DNA of 64,000 nucleotides from Vibrio aerogenes (GTDB lineage Bacteria > Pseudomonadota > Gammaproteobacteria > Enterobacterales > Vibrionaceae): assembly GCF_024346755.1 (NCBI RefSeq), contig NZ_AP024861.1:2170001-2234000 (forward strand). Direction: 5' to 3'. Under the pieces are notes generated by a model. The model had not been told where the DNA came from. It saw nothing but the letters and a program-made list of their open reading frames with translations, and did not search any database. Below are positions 28,906 through 39,211 of the stretch, piece after piece. Positions within the stretch are counted from its first letter, which is position 1. Each line of letters opens with the position of its first letter. The position numbers and the translations under genes were made by a program.

Positions 28906-31103
28906 GACTGTTTCAATTCCCGGCTGATTAATTCGGCAATACTGAGTTGCTGTTTTTTCTGAAGATAAATCCCCCGTTCGAGCTCCGCTTGTGTCAGATA
29001 ACCCGAAGAGACCAGAAAATCACCGATATTGGTCTCTTTCACTTTCGCATAGGCCAGAATCGCCTGATTTAATACCGCCGTATCCAGCAGTTTAGCAGAG
29101 ACCAGACAAGCCCCCAACTGACAGCGGGTGGCAAAAAACTTATCCTTTATTTTTTCTGCGGCCCATTGTGAGATTTGCTTGTTTGCGACTGCCTCTGCCA
29201 GTTCATCATCCGGATTCGCTGACTGGTCACCAAAATACCAGTACCTGATGCCCAGAGTCACCGCCCCGGTCCGGGTAATGCCCCAACGGACCGGCCGTTT
29301 CAGCCAGCGCTGAATGGATGCGACCGCGACCGGGCTCAGTGCCTGTTCCCGGCCCAGAACCAGCACTTCATTTTCATCAACAAACAGTGGCAACACAGCA
29401 TACTTCACCGCCAAATCTTTAGGCACCAGAGCCAACACTGACTCACTGATTTGAAACGGGTCACAATCAATGAATTCAGCCCGGCTCTGACGGGCAACGG
29501 CCCGGCTCATCACTTCATTAGAAATCAAGCCACACTGCACCAGATAGCCACCCAGCAACTGATAATCAGGCTTGGTCAGAATCGCCTGCTCCAGCGCCAG
29601 CTCTGAAATCGCCTGTTCTTTGAGCAGGACGGCACCTAATGGCGTTTTGCGCGCAGTGGTTTCGACAAAAGGAAACTCATGGGTGGTCTTATCCCAGTTC
29701 AGCCGGTTCAGGTTACCGACATTCAATGCCTGACGGATCGCCCGTAAATTGGCAAAAAAATTAATCCCGGCGCCCCAGAAAATGCGGAAAAAAGAGAGCA
29801 ATCCCTGAAAATAGCCGTAATACTGACTGACGAAATAAAACCGGTGTAAAACCCGGTTGAAGAAAAAAAATGTATTCATCCCTGCCAGAATCAACACCAC
29901 AGTGCTATCCATGAACAATTCCAGAAAGTTATAGGAATCAGGCACAAGCAGATGATACATCTCTAATCCGATCAATTGTGCCAGCAGCAATACGGCAATA
30001 AAACCAATCGCATTATTAAAAAAACCCCGCCGGTCCCGCCACAGGAAATAATTTACAGCCAGGTCATCTGTCCATTTATGGGTAGAAAACCCCTGAAAGA
30101 CAATGCCAATGATCCAGCGGCATTTCTGCCGGATTGCAGCAGAAACCGTGTCCGGAAAAAACTCCCGGACACAAATCACATTCCCCTCACTTTGTGAGAC
30201 GCCACGGGCTTTTTCCCTGAGCGTCTCATGGTTTAAATCCACGACGGGGAAACGAACAAAAATTTCACTCATGCCCCATTGCTTCAGCCGGAAACCAATA
30301 TCATAGTCTTCGGTCAGGGAACGGATATCAAACGCGACACCATCCCCTTCGACTAACAGTCTTAAAACCGCTCTGCGGCTGAAGCAGGTGCCCACACCGG
30401 CACTTGGCACCTGCCCCGCCAGTGCTTCCCGGACGACAACATCTTTACTGTGCATTTCGGCAAACTCATCGGCATAATGATTCTGGGTAAAATAGTGCCA
30501 GTGGTGGATATACGGATAAACCGGCAACTGAATCAGATCTTTTTGCGGCAGCAGATAATTAAACAGCCTCAGCTCCAGTGCCGAAATCATATCCTCTGAG
30601 TCGTGCAGGATATAACCGGAAAATTCAACTTTTGCCTTTTTCTCGAACTGAATGATGGATGCCACAATATTATTCAGGCAATCAGCTTTACTGGTCGGGC
30701 CGGGACGACTGCAAACCACTTTGTGCACGTGGGGGTACATACTGCAAACCTCATCAACGTCCTGCTGGGTTTGCGGATCATTCGGGTAAGTTCCGATAAA
30801 AATCTGATAATTTTCATAGTCAAGCCGGGATGCTGCCAGTTCCGCCATTTTGCCGATCACGCCATGTTCCTGCCATGCAGGCACCATCACCGCCAAAGGT
30901 TGTTCATCTTTCGTAAACAGCTGATTGGCGACAGTGCGCGGATTTTTTTTATACACCGTCGCATAGCGGTATATCCGCCGCCACCAGTAAACCAGATCAA
31001 TAAATAAATCATCGATACTGAACACGGCAATAATTGCCATCACGACAACCAAGACATATTTCAACCCGTAAAGATAAACAACAAAAATATCAAACAGATT
31101 CAT
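28902..31103 (-). CDS. nfrB: NfrB-type inner-membrane glycosyltransferase with C-terminal c-di-GMP-binding MshEN repeats
   Basis: This 733-residue protein resembles E. coli NfrB along its whole length. An N-terminal transmembrane helix (about 10-35) is followed by a family 2 glycosyltransferase domain: AVMVPAWQEHGVIGKMAELAA, VCSRPGPTSKADCLNNI, the DxD-like HDSEDM, VGTCFSRRA, TEDYDIGFRL and the KCRWIIGI segment (QxxRW class). Several transmembrane helices follow (about 355-450). The C-terminal third has the MshEN pattern twice (PLGAVLLKEQAISELALEQAI and LLGGYLVQCGLISNEVMSRAV) and weaker copies after it. In E. coli NfrB activity depends on c-di-GMP. It overlaps wecB by 14 nt and nfrA by 4 nt. 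Confidence 0.94.
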   Translation of the reverse strand: MNLFDIFVVYLYGLKYVLVVVMAIIAVFSIDDLFIDLVYWWRRIYRYATVYKKNPRTVANQLFTKDEQPLAVMVPAWQEHGVIGKMAELAASRLDYENYQIFIGTYPNDPQTQQDVDEVCSMYPHVHKVVCSRPGPTSKADCLNNIVASIIQFEKKAKVEFSGYILHDSEDMISALELRLFNYLLPQKDLIQLPVYPYIHHWHYFTQNHYADEFAEMHSKDVVVREALAGQVPSAGVGTCFSRRAVLRLLVEGDGVAFDIRSLTEDYDIGFRLKQWGMSEIFVRFPVVDLNHETLREKARGVSQSEGNVICVREFFPDTVSAAIRQKCRWIIGIVFQGFSTHKWTDDLAVNYFLWRDRRGFFNNAIGFIAVLLLAQLIGLEMYHLLVPDSYNFLELFMDSTVVLILAGMNTFFFFNRVLHRFYFVSQYYGYFQGLLSFFRIFWGAGINFFANLRAIRQALNVGNLNRLNWDKTTHEFPFVETTARKTPLGAVLLKEQAISELALEQAILTKPDYQLLGGYLVQCGLISNEVMSRAVARQSRAEFIDCDPFQISESVLALVPKDLAVKYAVLPLFVDENEVLVLGREQALSPVAVASIQRWLKRPVRWGITRTGAVTLGIRYWYFGDQSANPDDELAEAVANKQISQWAAEKIKDKFFATRCQLGACLVSAKLLDTAVLNQAILAYAKVKETNIGDFLVSSGYLTQAELERGIYLQKKQQLSIAELISRELKQS

Positions 31104-32178
31104 GGCATGCCCTCAGTATGTCTTCCGTAATCCGCTCAGAAGCATCACCGTGGCCAAAAGGATTATCTTTCAGAGAATAACTACCGCGCATCAGCTGTTG
31201 TGCTGCACCATCCAGAATTCGCTCAATATCAGATGCGCCTGTGAGTACGGCTCTGTCTTGATCCAGAACCTCAGGCCGTTCCGTCGTCTCCCGGAGTACA
31301 ACAATTCTGACGCCATAAGTTGGTGCCTCTTCCTGAATACCACCAGAATCCGTCATCACCAGCACAGATTTCGCCAACACCTTCTGCAATTCAATATAAT
31401 CAAGTGCATCCACGACCCGGACTACTTCACTTCCGGCAAAAAATTCATACACCTGATCCCTGATATCAGGATTAGGGTGGACGGAAAAAACAAACTCCAG
31501 TTCCGGACAGCGTGCGGACAATTGCCCGATGGCCTGACAAATGGTCTGAATATAAGGCCAGTTCTCCCGTCGGTGGCAAGTCACTAACACTTTATTTTCT
31601 TTAGCTGTGTCAATGAGTTGTTGTTCCATTAAATAGTGCTGGGTATCAATCACCGTATTTCCGGTAACGATGATGGATTCATCTGTGATCCCTTCATCCA
31701 ACAGATGCCTGCGCGCCTGTGCTGTCGGCACATAATGCCGGTTTGCATAGCGGGAAACTGAAATCCGGTTCATTTCTTCAGGAAACGGATGATACAAATC
31801 TCCTGAACGTAATCCGGCTTCAATATGCCCGATAAGTGGTACCTGTTCATAAAATCCGGCAATCGCACCGGCCAGTGTTGAACAGGTATCTCCCTGAACC
31901 AGCAGCGCATCGTATTTTTCACCGGCAAGGACCTGACCAATGTTAAGAATCAGCCCGGCCAGTAAATCGGGCAGCCGGGTGCCGGCCGGCCGGGTGAAAA
32001 CGATATCGGGCGTCACATGAAATGAGGAAAAAGTCTGTCCGGCCAACGCATCATGTTGCCCGGTGTGACACCAGGTCACGGACATCACTTGTTTCAGAGC
32101 ATGGTACAAAGGCACCATTTTGATAATTTCAGGCCGGGTACCGGTAATCAGTAAAGCTTTATCACGATTTGGGTTCAA
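31090..32178 (-). CDS. wecB: UDP-N-acetylglucosamine 2-epimerase (non-hydrolysing)
   Basis: WecB interconverts UDP-GlcNAc and UDP-ManNAc, the likely sugar donor for the NfrB polymer. Motifs are LLITGTRPEIIKMVPL at the N-terminus, CHTGQHD, VQGDTCSTLAGAIAGFY, HIEAGLRSGDLYHPFPEEMNR, GNTVIDT, VTCHRRENW and the C-terminal DSGGIQEEAPTYG. The frame is open to 32241. I prefer the TTG at 32178, which has a GGAG ribosome site 8 nt upstream and gives the normal short N-terminus; an ATG at 32229 is the alternative. It is the first gene of the four-gene nfr operon, with all genes overlapping. Confidence 0.93.
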   Translation of the reverse strand: MNPNRDKALLITGTRPEIIKMVPLYHALKQVMSVTWCHTGQHDALAGQTFSSFHVTPDIVFTRPAGTRLPDLLAGLILNIGQVLAGEKYDALLVQGDTCSTLAGAIAGFYEQVPLIGHIEAGLRSGDLYHPFPEEMNRISVSRYANRHYVPTAQARRHLLDEGITDESIIVTGNTVIDTQHYLMEQQLIDTAKENKVLVTCHRRENWPYIQTICQAIGQLSARCPELEFVFSVHPNPDIRDQVYEFFAGSEVVRVVDALDYIELQKVLAKSVLVMTDSGGIQEEAPTYGVRIVVLRETTERPEVLDQDRAVLTGASDIERILDGAAQQLMRGSYSLKDNPFGHGDASERITEDILRACHESV

Positions 32179-32935
32179 AGCGAATTCTCCAGTGAAGAAA
32201 GTGACGTCCCGCCGACAACTGTCAGCCATGTCTTGATTCACGCTTTTGTTATGCTTCCGGCTGACTACAGAAGTACATTCATTTTTTGTTTCTATCTTTA
32301 TAAAAAATAGGTGGTTTTACTTAAAAAACAAATCAGGAAGCATGATTCAGATCTGATTTAGTCACAGTCACCAGCAGAGGCAGTCAATCTTCCGGATGAG
32401 ATGATACCCAAACAGCCTGAAGATACTCTGTTCAGGAACCGCTATTGAAATCATTCCGATATTTTCTGCGACGTCAAAATACCCGCCACACAACAATTAC
32501 CTTCAAAAGAAAATGCGAAACATCAGTCAAAAAGCAAGAAAGATAAATATAATAAAAAAAATAAATAAAAATACACCAACAATTAAATATTATTTAAATC
32601 ACATAAAATCATATATTTAAAATGATACAAATAACAAAAATAAATAAAAAAAGTAAAGTTTTAAAAAATAAACATAATAATATTATTATTAATAGTGATG
32701 AGATTTTTATGAGCAGCATCGCATGAATACTATAAAACCCTGAATTTTCATCTTGAGTAAAGTTATATTTTAAAGCACGATAACCTTTGTAAATCCTGAC
32801 TCTGTTTATTTTTATCTGGTGGTGAATTTTTCCTGATTCATGTCTATCCAGATATATGTGTTATCAGTCACTTAGCCGCTCATCTCCATGATCCGGCTGT
32901 TTTACTGATAATTTTATTCTACATATGAGGTCATT
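32179..32935. other. Divergent AT-rich control region between wecB and the GH81 gene
   Basis: About 750 nt, extremely AT-rich at 32510-32720. It must hold the promoters of the nfr operon (minus) and the glucanase (plus). A relative of the dispersed TACCCAAA repeat lies at 32403-32440 (GATACCCAAACAGCCTGAAG). No ORF is accepted here. Confidence 0.5.
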
Positions 32936-35803
32936 ATGAATAACAACAAAGAAAAGCATAAGTTGCATAACATTGCATTTTGTATTGCCGCTTCACTTTT
33001 TGTCTCTTTTTCCGGCCCTTCCTTTGCTGGCCTGATGCAGTATGGGAAAGGAAATATTTCGGACACTATCAACCCAAAAGGCTATAAATGTACTCAGGAT
33101 CACGGCTATTGGATCGGCAACGCCGGTGTCGTTTCTCCTGGTGTCAGCAGCTGTAATCCAATCGGCACACCGACACCCATCTATCCCCACCTTGTTGATG
33201 AGGCAGCAAAAAAACCAACAGCAACTCACCGCTGGTGGGGTTCTCTTTCCTTTTATGGTGAAATGAAAACAGGCGACAATACCAAATCGGCTTATATTAC
33301 GCCTGATCCCATCACAGCCCGTATTTCAGAAAAAGGGGTCCGGATGATGGGCATTCCTGCCGGGCTGAAAACCACCAATGAAATTAGTGCAACCTATACC
33401 ATTCCGGCACCTTTAGATGAAGTATTTGACGGTATTGCGATCGGTAACACAGCGTTCAATAACATGACCGCAAACCTGAAAGATTTCAGTGATGGCACAG
33501 CCACTGCGCAATGGCAACAAAATGGTCAGGTGATCATGGAAGCCACATTTGTTCATGGCTCACCTTATGTCTATTTTAATGTGTACCAGGGTCAGCTGGT
33601 TCTGCGGACACACTCCGCCAACACCAATGAAAAATCTGTTTTCTATAAGAGTGCCGATACACTGGGCGTACAAACAAACGTTGCCGGTAACCGCAATAAC
33701 TTCCTTGTCACCGGAGAAGGCAATACATCATTTGCACACCCTGAAAGCAATGCAATCACCCTGATCAATACATCGGGTAAATTTGCCGTTGCATTATTAC
33801 CGGTTTCCGGTGATCAAACCCCATCTGATACAATGATTGCCGACTTTGCAGCGATGGCGCATCACCGCGTCAGTAAAGTCAATATTGACTACAGTGTTGA
33901 CCACAGCACCAATATGGTTTCAGTCACTCACCATTATCTGGATGCACAGGGACAGCCTGTCACCACGTATGCCGGTATGCTGCCAATGAACTGGAAGAAT
34001 TCTTCCCAGCCCGTCAGCAATTATAAAATCCGCAGCGCCCGTGGTATGGTCAAGTTTGCTAAAACCAGCGACTTTACCTATACCATTCCGTTCGTTGGTG
34101 TGCTGCCTTCACTGCCATCCGGCATCGGAGATTATGACAAAGCAACACTGACAAAACTGATCGATGAATTCCTGAATAAGGGCAAAGCTGCGTGGAATAC
34201 CGCAACAGATACTTACTGGTCAGGCAAAAACTACGGCAAAGTCGCTGAACTGGCAGCAATTGCCCGTAATGAAGGCCTGACTCAACGTGCGGATCGTCTG
34301 GTCGGATTCCTGAAAGGCGAACTGGAAGACTGGTTCCGCGCCAACACCAGTGGTTCTCTGGATATCAACAAGTATTTCTACTATGACAAAACCTGGAATA
34401 CATTGCTGGGGCTGGATGAGTCATTCGGTGCACACCAGCAGCTGAATGACCACCACTTCCACTACGGCTATTTTGTCCGGGCTGCTGCTGAAGTCTGCCG
34501 GGTCGATGCAAACTGGTGTAGTGATTCACAGTGGGGACCGATGATCGAAATGGTGATTCGTGATTACGCAGCTGGCCGTAACGATCCAATGTTCCCGTAT
34601 GCACGCAACTTTGACCCGGCCAATGGCTTCTCATGGGCTTCAGGTCACGCAAACTTTGCTTTGGGGAACAATAACGAGTCCACTTCTGAAGCTGCCAATG
34701 CTTATGGTGCTATCGTGCTATATGGTTTGGCGACACACAAACAGGATCTGGTTGACCGCGGGATGTATCTGCACGCCTCGACCACCAGCAGTTACTGGGA
34801 ATACTGGAATAATATCGATCGCTTCCGGGGATATACCGGTGACCGCGATAACTTCCTGAGCGATTACAATAAGATGACAACATCTATCATCTGGGGTAAC
34901 GGCTCGGTATTCTCAACCTGGTTCAGTAATAAATATGCACATATTCTGGGCATTCAGGGACTGCCACTCAGCCCGCTGGTTTTCCATGTCGGAGAATATG
35001 CAGATTACCTTGCAGACTATGTCAAACTCGGCCTGAGCCAGTCATCAAACGGCAAACCATCGGGTCTGGGCAATGATCAATGGCGTGATGTCTGGTGGAA
35101 TATTCTGGCAATGACTGACGGTGATGCAGCCGTTGATGATTTCAATAGCATGAATATGAACTACACCCCTGAAGGCGGTGAAACCAAAGCACACACTTAC
35201 CAATGGATTCATACCTTTAAGACACTGGGCCATCTGGCTACAGGAACGGGTGAATTAACGGCAGATAATCCTGCGGCGGTGGCATTTGATAACAATGGCG
35301 TAAAAACCTATCTGGCTTACAACTTTACCGATAAACCAGAAACCGTTCACTTCTCCGATGGTACTTCAGTGAATGTACCGGCACACAGCTTTAATTCAGA
35401 TATTGCGGGTTCATCAACGACGGACAGCCAAAACAACGGTAATACATCTGATGATTCAGCCTCTTCAGGCAACGACAGTACGACGCATCAGCCACAAGCG
35501 ACCAGCATTTCAAAAAATGCTCAGGGACAAGTGGTTTATCAGGTCACCTTCCCTCAGGCCATGAGTGAAGTCCGTTTGTTTGCCCGTCATAGCATGAATG
35601 AAGGCAACTTCCTGGTACAAAGTGCGCTGACTTCTGTGCAAAACGCTGATGGCTCAGTCACCTATACTTATGTTGATCCATTAAATCACTACCAGTCAGG
35701 AACAACTGTGATTGCCCGTTTTTACGGCTTTTCACAAGGCACCGGTCAGATTTTCATGCCCGGTCCGGGCGCAGAGCAATGGAGTGATACCTTCACTTAC
35801 TAA
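32936..35803 (+). CDS. Secreted endo-1,3-beta-glucanase, GH81
   Basis: This is a 955-residue secreted laminarinase-type enzyme. The signal peptide (about 1-32) ends SFSGPSFAG. The GH81 beta-sandwich (about 80-370) is followed by the (alpha/alpha)6 catalytic domain (about 390-780), with HHFHYGYFVRAAAEV and SWASGHANFALGNNNESTSEAANAYGAI in outline; E581 and E585 form the family's E-x3-E pair. A linker rich in Ser, Asn and Thr (about 820-850) leads to a C-terminal beta-rich module (about 855-955: QVVYQVTFPQAMSEVRLFARH), possibly carbohydrate-binding. It cleaves beta-1,3-glucans such as laminarin or callose by family knowledge. It is a single gene with two terminators behind it. Confidence 0.92.
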   Translation: MNNNKEKHKLHNIAFCIAASLFVSFSGPSFAGLMQYGKGNISDTINPKGYKCTQDHGYWIGNAGVVSPGVSSCNPIGTPTPIYPHLVDEAAKKPTATHRWWGSLSFYGEMKTGDNTKSAYITPDPITARISEKGVRMMGIPAGLKTTNEISATYTIPAPLDEVFDGIAIGNTAFNNMTANLKDFSDGTATAQWQQNGQVIMEATFVHGSPYVYFNVYQGQLVLRTHSANTNEKSVFYKSADTLGVQTNVAGNRNNFLVTGEGNTSFAHPESNAITLINTSGKFAVALLPVSGDQTPSDTMIADFAAMAHHRVSKVNIDYSVDHSTNMVSVTHHYLDAQGQPVTTYAGMLPMNWKNSSQPVSNYKIRSARGMVKFAKTSDFTYTIPFVGVLPSLPSGIGDYDKATLTKLIDEFLNKGKAAWNTATDTYWSGKNYGKVAELAAIARNEGLTQRADRLVGFLKGELEDWFRANTSGSLDINKYFYYDKTWNTLLGLDESFGAHQQLNDHHFHYGYFVRAAAEVCRVDANWCSDSQWGPMIEMVIRDYAAGRNDPMFPYARNFDPANGFSWASGHANFALGNNNESTSEAANAYGAIVLYGLATHKQDLVDRGMYLHASTTSSYWEYWNNIDRFRGYTGDRDNFLSDYNKMTTSIIWGNGSVFSTWFSNKYAHILGIQGLPLSPLVFHVGEYADYLADYVKLGLSQSSNGKPSGLGNDQWRDVWWNILAMTDGDAAVDDFNSMNMNYTPEGGETKAHTYQWIHTFKTLGHLATGTGELTADNPAAVAFDNNGVKTYLAYNFTDKPETVHFSDGTSVNVPAHSFNSDIAGSSTTDSQNNGNTSDDSASSGNDSTTHQPQATSISKNAQGQVVYQVTFPQAMSEVRLFARHSMNEGNFLVQSALTSVQNADGSVTYTYVDPLNHYQSGTTVIARFYGFSQGTGQIFMPGPGAEQWSDTFTY

Positions 35804-35819
35804 TCTACCAGCGCTCATA

Positions 35820-35846
35820 AAACGGCAAACACCTTACCGTTTTTAA
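35820..35846 (+). terminator. First terminator after the GH81 gene
   Basis: AAACGG pairs with CCGTTT across an 11-nt loop, followed by more T residues on the plus strand. The stem is modest. Confidence 0.6.
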
Positions 35847-35854
35847 GTCACCCC

Positions 35855-35884
35855 CACAGCCTCCTCCGGGAGGCTGTTTTTATT
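35855..35884. terminator. Terminator between the GH81 gene and the chemoreceptor
   Basis: An ACAGCCTCC/GGGAGGCTGT hairpin is followed by TTTTTA on the plus strand. It lies between convergent genes and overlaps the last codons of the minus-strand receptor. Confidence 0.85.
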
Positions 35885-37775
35885 CATCATTGAGCTTAAA
35901 GAAAGCCAGCGATGATTTTTGTCTTTCAGCCAGATCAGACAAATGCTGTGCCGCTTCCTGTGTCTTGCCAACTGCACCGACATTCTGACTGACCAGATCA
36001 AACGTTCTGGTCGCATTTTCAGCAATATCTGCGGTCACACTAAACTGCTCATTTGATGCTGTCGCAACCAAAGTATTGACTTCCGAAATATCCTGCACTG
36101 AACCGACAATGGCATCAAACGAAGCTTTGATTTCACCGGAAAGTGCCACAGACTGCTGAATCACTTTCACATTCTCAACCATATTATTGCTCACCATTTC
36201 GGACTGAATCTGCAGTTGATTGATAATTTCCTGAATTGTCTGGGTCGAGCTGTGCGTCTTCGCTGCCAGCACCCGGACCTCATCGGCAACCACCGCAAAG
36301 CCCCGCCCCATTTCACCGGCACGGGCCGCTTCAATGGCAGCATTCAGCGCCAGCAGATTCGTTTGCTCGGAAATATCACTGATCACTCCGGTCACCTGAC
36401 CGATATTCACTGCGTCTTCTCTGAGTTTTTCGATCATGTCTGCTGTTTCAGTGACCGAATGATCGATCATCTCCGTCAAGTGAATCGCACTATCCAGCCC
36501 ATGATGTCCCTGCTGAACGCTGGATATTGCGGTCTGCGCCCGCTCTTCCGCCATTGAAGCATTTGAACTGACTTCCTGAGAGGTGCTGGATAACTCACTG
36601 ATTGCGGTTGACACAGATTCGATTTCTCTCAGCTCCTCCTCTGCATTGACCGCAGCCCGGTTCATCACATCTGTCAAACGACCGGAAGCCACAGATACAC
36701 TCTTGGAAATTTCCAGATTCTCTCTGATGATCGTAGAGATTTTACGGTGTAAAAGTACAATCGAGTCAAGAATACTGCCTGAATGACTGTCAGATACAGG
36801 GACCTGCGTTAAATCACCTTCAGCCAGACGGGAAATCATCGCAGAGATGGCTTTCGGCTCGCCACCAACCGGCAGATAAATTAACGTGTGCACACCATAG
36901 TAAGCCAGTATTAAAGCAACAATCACAATCACCAGCATGATCAGTAAGGAAGCCTGCAGCATGTCCGCACTTGGCTGAGTGACTTCATCAGCCCATTCAT
37001 AGGTGACGACAGACCAGGGCTGACCTGACAACTGACTTTTCACCGCCTGCGCTTCCCGTCCTCCGACCTGATAAGACAACACCGCATTTGCCGTGCTGAA
37101 GCGGCTGTAATCCGGCCGGACCTGATGAATATTCTGACCAATCAATTTATTTGAAGGCGCAGAAACAATATAGCCGGACTGATCAAACACAAACACCTGA
37201 TTTCCGGGAGTCAGCCCTGTAATAAAGTCACTGAACATTGAGACTTTCAGGGTAATCGCCACAACAGCGACCGGCTGCCCGTGCTTCATCACTGGTGTTG
37301 CCAGCGCAAAAACATCTTCTTTTTCGCCTTCACCAAAATAAGCTTTCGTAATGATGTTTTTTTCGCCGGCAAAGGCCCGGATATACCACTCTTTGCGCAG
37401 CTTTTGCGCATTAAAACCCGGATAAAAGCGTCCGTTTTCAAACGAGCGACCATCTTTGAGTGCAACAAACGCCGCCTGAATATGAGGATTAGTCGCTTTT
37501 AATGCACGCAGCGCTTGGTTTACAGCATCCGTGTCACTAAACTCATGATCCTCGTTGACTTCCACAACAAAAGTATGCAGTGCGGCAAAATAGCCTTGTA
37601 ACTTTTCCTGTAGCGAAGCCGCGATCAGGGCGGCTTTCATCTGTTGGTTGTGAACTGATTCCTCACGATTAAAGGTATTAAACTGATGATATCCATTCCA
37701 GGTCAATACACCTGAAATCGTTAATATTAAACACAGGGTGGCAAGCAATACTTTATTTTTTAATGTTGAAAACAT
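35880..37775 (-). CDS. Methyl-accepting chemotaxis protein with Cache sensor domain
   Basis: This is a 631-residue receptor. Transmembrane helix 1 ([19 protein letters not shown]) lies at about residues 7-25. A double-Cache periplasmic domain follows ([74 protein letters not shown]). Transmembrane helix 2 ([20 protein letters not shown]), HAMP (about 305-360) and the signalling tip [21 protein letters not shown] complete the layout. The frame could begin at a GTG (37796), but GGAAG before the ATG at 37775 and the usual N-terminus support the shorter form. It is a separate gene from the receptor at 22.7 kb. The ligand is unknown. Confidence 0.93.
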   Translation of the reverse strand: MFSTLKNKVLLATLCLILTISGVLTWNGYHQFNTFNREESVHNQQMKAALIAASLQEKLQGYFAALHTFVVEVNEDHEFSDTDAVNQALRALKATNPHIQAAFVALKDGRSFENGRFYPGFNAQKLRKEWYIRAFAGEKNIITKAYFGEGEKEDVFALATPVMKHGQPVAVVAITLKVSMFSDFITGLTPGNQVFVFDQSGYIVSAPSNKLIGQNIHQVRPDYSRFSTANAVLSYQVGGREAQAVKSQLSGQPWSVVTYEWADEVTQPSADMLQASLLIMLVIVIVALILAYYGVHTLIYLPVGGEPKAISAMISRLAEGDLTQVPVSDSHSGSILDSIVLLHRKISTIIRENLEISKSVSVASGRLTDVMNRAAVNAEEELREIESVSTAISELSSTSQEVSSNASMAEERAQTAISSVQQGHHGLDSAIHLTEMIDHSVTETADMIEKLREDAVNIGQVTGVISDISEQTNLLALNAAIEAARAGEMGRGFAVVADEVRVLAAKTHSSTQTIQEIINQLQIQSEMVSNNMVENVKVIQQSVALSGEIKASFDAIVGSVQDISEVNTLVATASNEQFSVTADIAENATRTFDLVSQNVGAVGKTQEAAQHLSDLAERQKSSLAFFKLNDE

Positions 37776-38478
37776 GACCGGACTTCCGTTACTCACTTAA
37801 CTTCTGAACCGCCTGAATAAAGTGAATATGTATAATTCCGTTTATTCAGGCATTGTTATTTTATTTAATCATATGTATATCACTCTGGTATATCGATAAA
37901 CAGAACACCGAGATTTATTTAAATTACTTATATTCAAAGAAATTACAATATAAATTACTGACTCATTAAAAATTAATAGTTTTATAACCAGAAATATTGG
38001 AATCAATATAACAAAATGATGTAACAAGCAGAAAAAAACACAATCCGGATCACACATATACATGAGATATCCCTGAATTCAGGAGTCAGTGCTTCGCCAC
38101 AAGGAAAACTCAGAAAAGAGCCGGATATAAAATAAGATCCGATCATACCTGACAGCATGCTATTTAATTTGAGATAAATATGACAGGTAAAATAACTGAC
38201 AATCACCACATTTAATTTATTTTACTCAAAAAATAAATTAAATGTGGTGGTCAAACAATAAAAATATCAATTATCAATTTAATATATCTTAATTATTATA
38301 TTTATAAATATATTCTGACTATATCTGGTTCTTAAGAAATAAAATCATACAATGAAACCGGTTCAATCGAACATATTTTCCCGAAAATCAGATCATATAG
38401 AGACATGATTAAATATATACAAATAATCATTGAATATACTCAAGTAAGCTCAGGATGCCGGATTCAGATCACCCGGAA
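37776..38478. other. AT-rich intergenic region with a long perfect hairpin
   Basis: About 700 nt with no convincing gene. The only distinct structure is a 20-bp perfect inverted repeat at 38204-38249. Small minus-strand ORFs here have the composition expected of random AT-rich DNA. Confidence 0.5.
38204..38249. repeat. Perfect 20-bp inverted repeat with 6-nt loop
   Basis: Left arm 38204-38223 begins CACCACATTTAATTTA. The right arm 38230-38249 is its exact reverse complement; the loop is ACTCAA. There is no T run after the stem in either direction, so it is not an ordinary terminator. Confidence 0.93.
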
Positions 38479-38886
38479 TTATCTTGCCCTGCGATATGCC
38501 TCCAGAGAGGGCTCCGCACAATCCATCGTATCAATGTACAGGTTACGCTCCCGCCACATCACTTCCATATCATAAAGACAAAATGAATACTGCGTCGGGT
38601 CTGTGTGCCATACCCCATCCCGCTCAACAGAAACCGAAGTAAATAATTCATTATCATTGTCCCACCAGCTCAGTACCAGATAATGCAGATTTCCGGCTCC
38701 CCGGTGAAAAATGACAAAAGCGGCGGTATGTTCCCAGTCTTGATCAAGTGATTGTTTCACCACCGCTAACTGCTGGTGAAATGGTTGAAAAACAACCGGC
38801 TGCCCATCCGCTGCTATGGTATATATTTTGATACCATCAGGGTCCAGCCACTCCTCAAGACCATTCACTTTACGGGGTCTGTACAT
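38479..38886 (-). CDS. Hypothetical cytoplasmic protein
   Basis: This is a 135-codon ORF beginning MYRPRKVNGLEEWLDPDGIK. A strong GGGAGG ribosome site lies 6 nt before the ATG at 38886, so the frame's upstream extension to 38991 is rejected as the start. The protein is acidic and rich in Trp and Tyr (VFQPFHQQL, HYLVLSWWDNDNELF, WHTDPTQYSFCLYDMEVMWRERN). No signal peptide or membrane segment is seen. I do not recognise the family. It stands alone, divergent from the hydrolase-like gene. Confidence 0.7.
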   Translation of the reverse strand: MYRPRKVNGLEEWLDPDGIKIYTIAADGQPVVFQPFHQQLAVVKQSLDQDWEHTAAFVIFHRGAGNLHYLVLSWWDNDNELFTSVSVERDGVWHTDPTQYSFCLYDMEVMWRERNLYIDTMDCAEPSLEAYRRAR

Positions 38887-39211
38887 ATTTTCCTCCCTGA
38901 ACACTGCATCTTTCAAATGATTTACATTAACATGCATAACCGCCACCTGATGTGCTCTTCCACCAGTTTTTACCCGGTCTGGGTTGTTCATTTCATCAAA
39001 AAACTGCGAAAAATCAAACTATCACACAAAACAAAACGAACACAACCTCAGTCAAAAATGCACGCACAAATAAACCCGCCAGCGGCTGACATCTGTGCAT
39101 ATCATCCAAGATGAAATATCCCGTCAAAATTTCTCCCTCTGTGAAAAAACAAACTAATATTTATGGTATTGCAATAAAACCAATTGAATAACATTAAAAA
39201 GGATTATCACC
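38887..39211. other. Intergenic region between two divergent genes
   Basis: About 325 nt carrying the start regions of the hypothetical gene (minus) and of the hydrolase-like gene (plus; AAGGAT ribosome site). No other element is recognised. Confidence 0.4.

Noticed and set aside
38003-38209. A 68-codon minus-strand frame in the AT-rich gap
   Set aside because: Its Ile/Phe/Tyr-rich composition is that of random AT-rich DNA, with no start signals.
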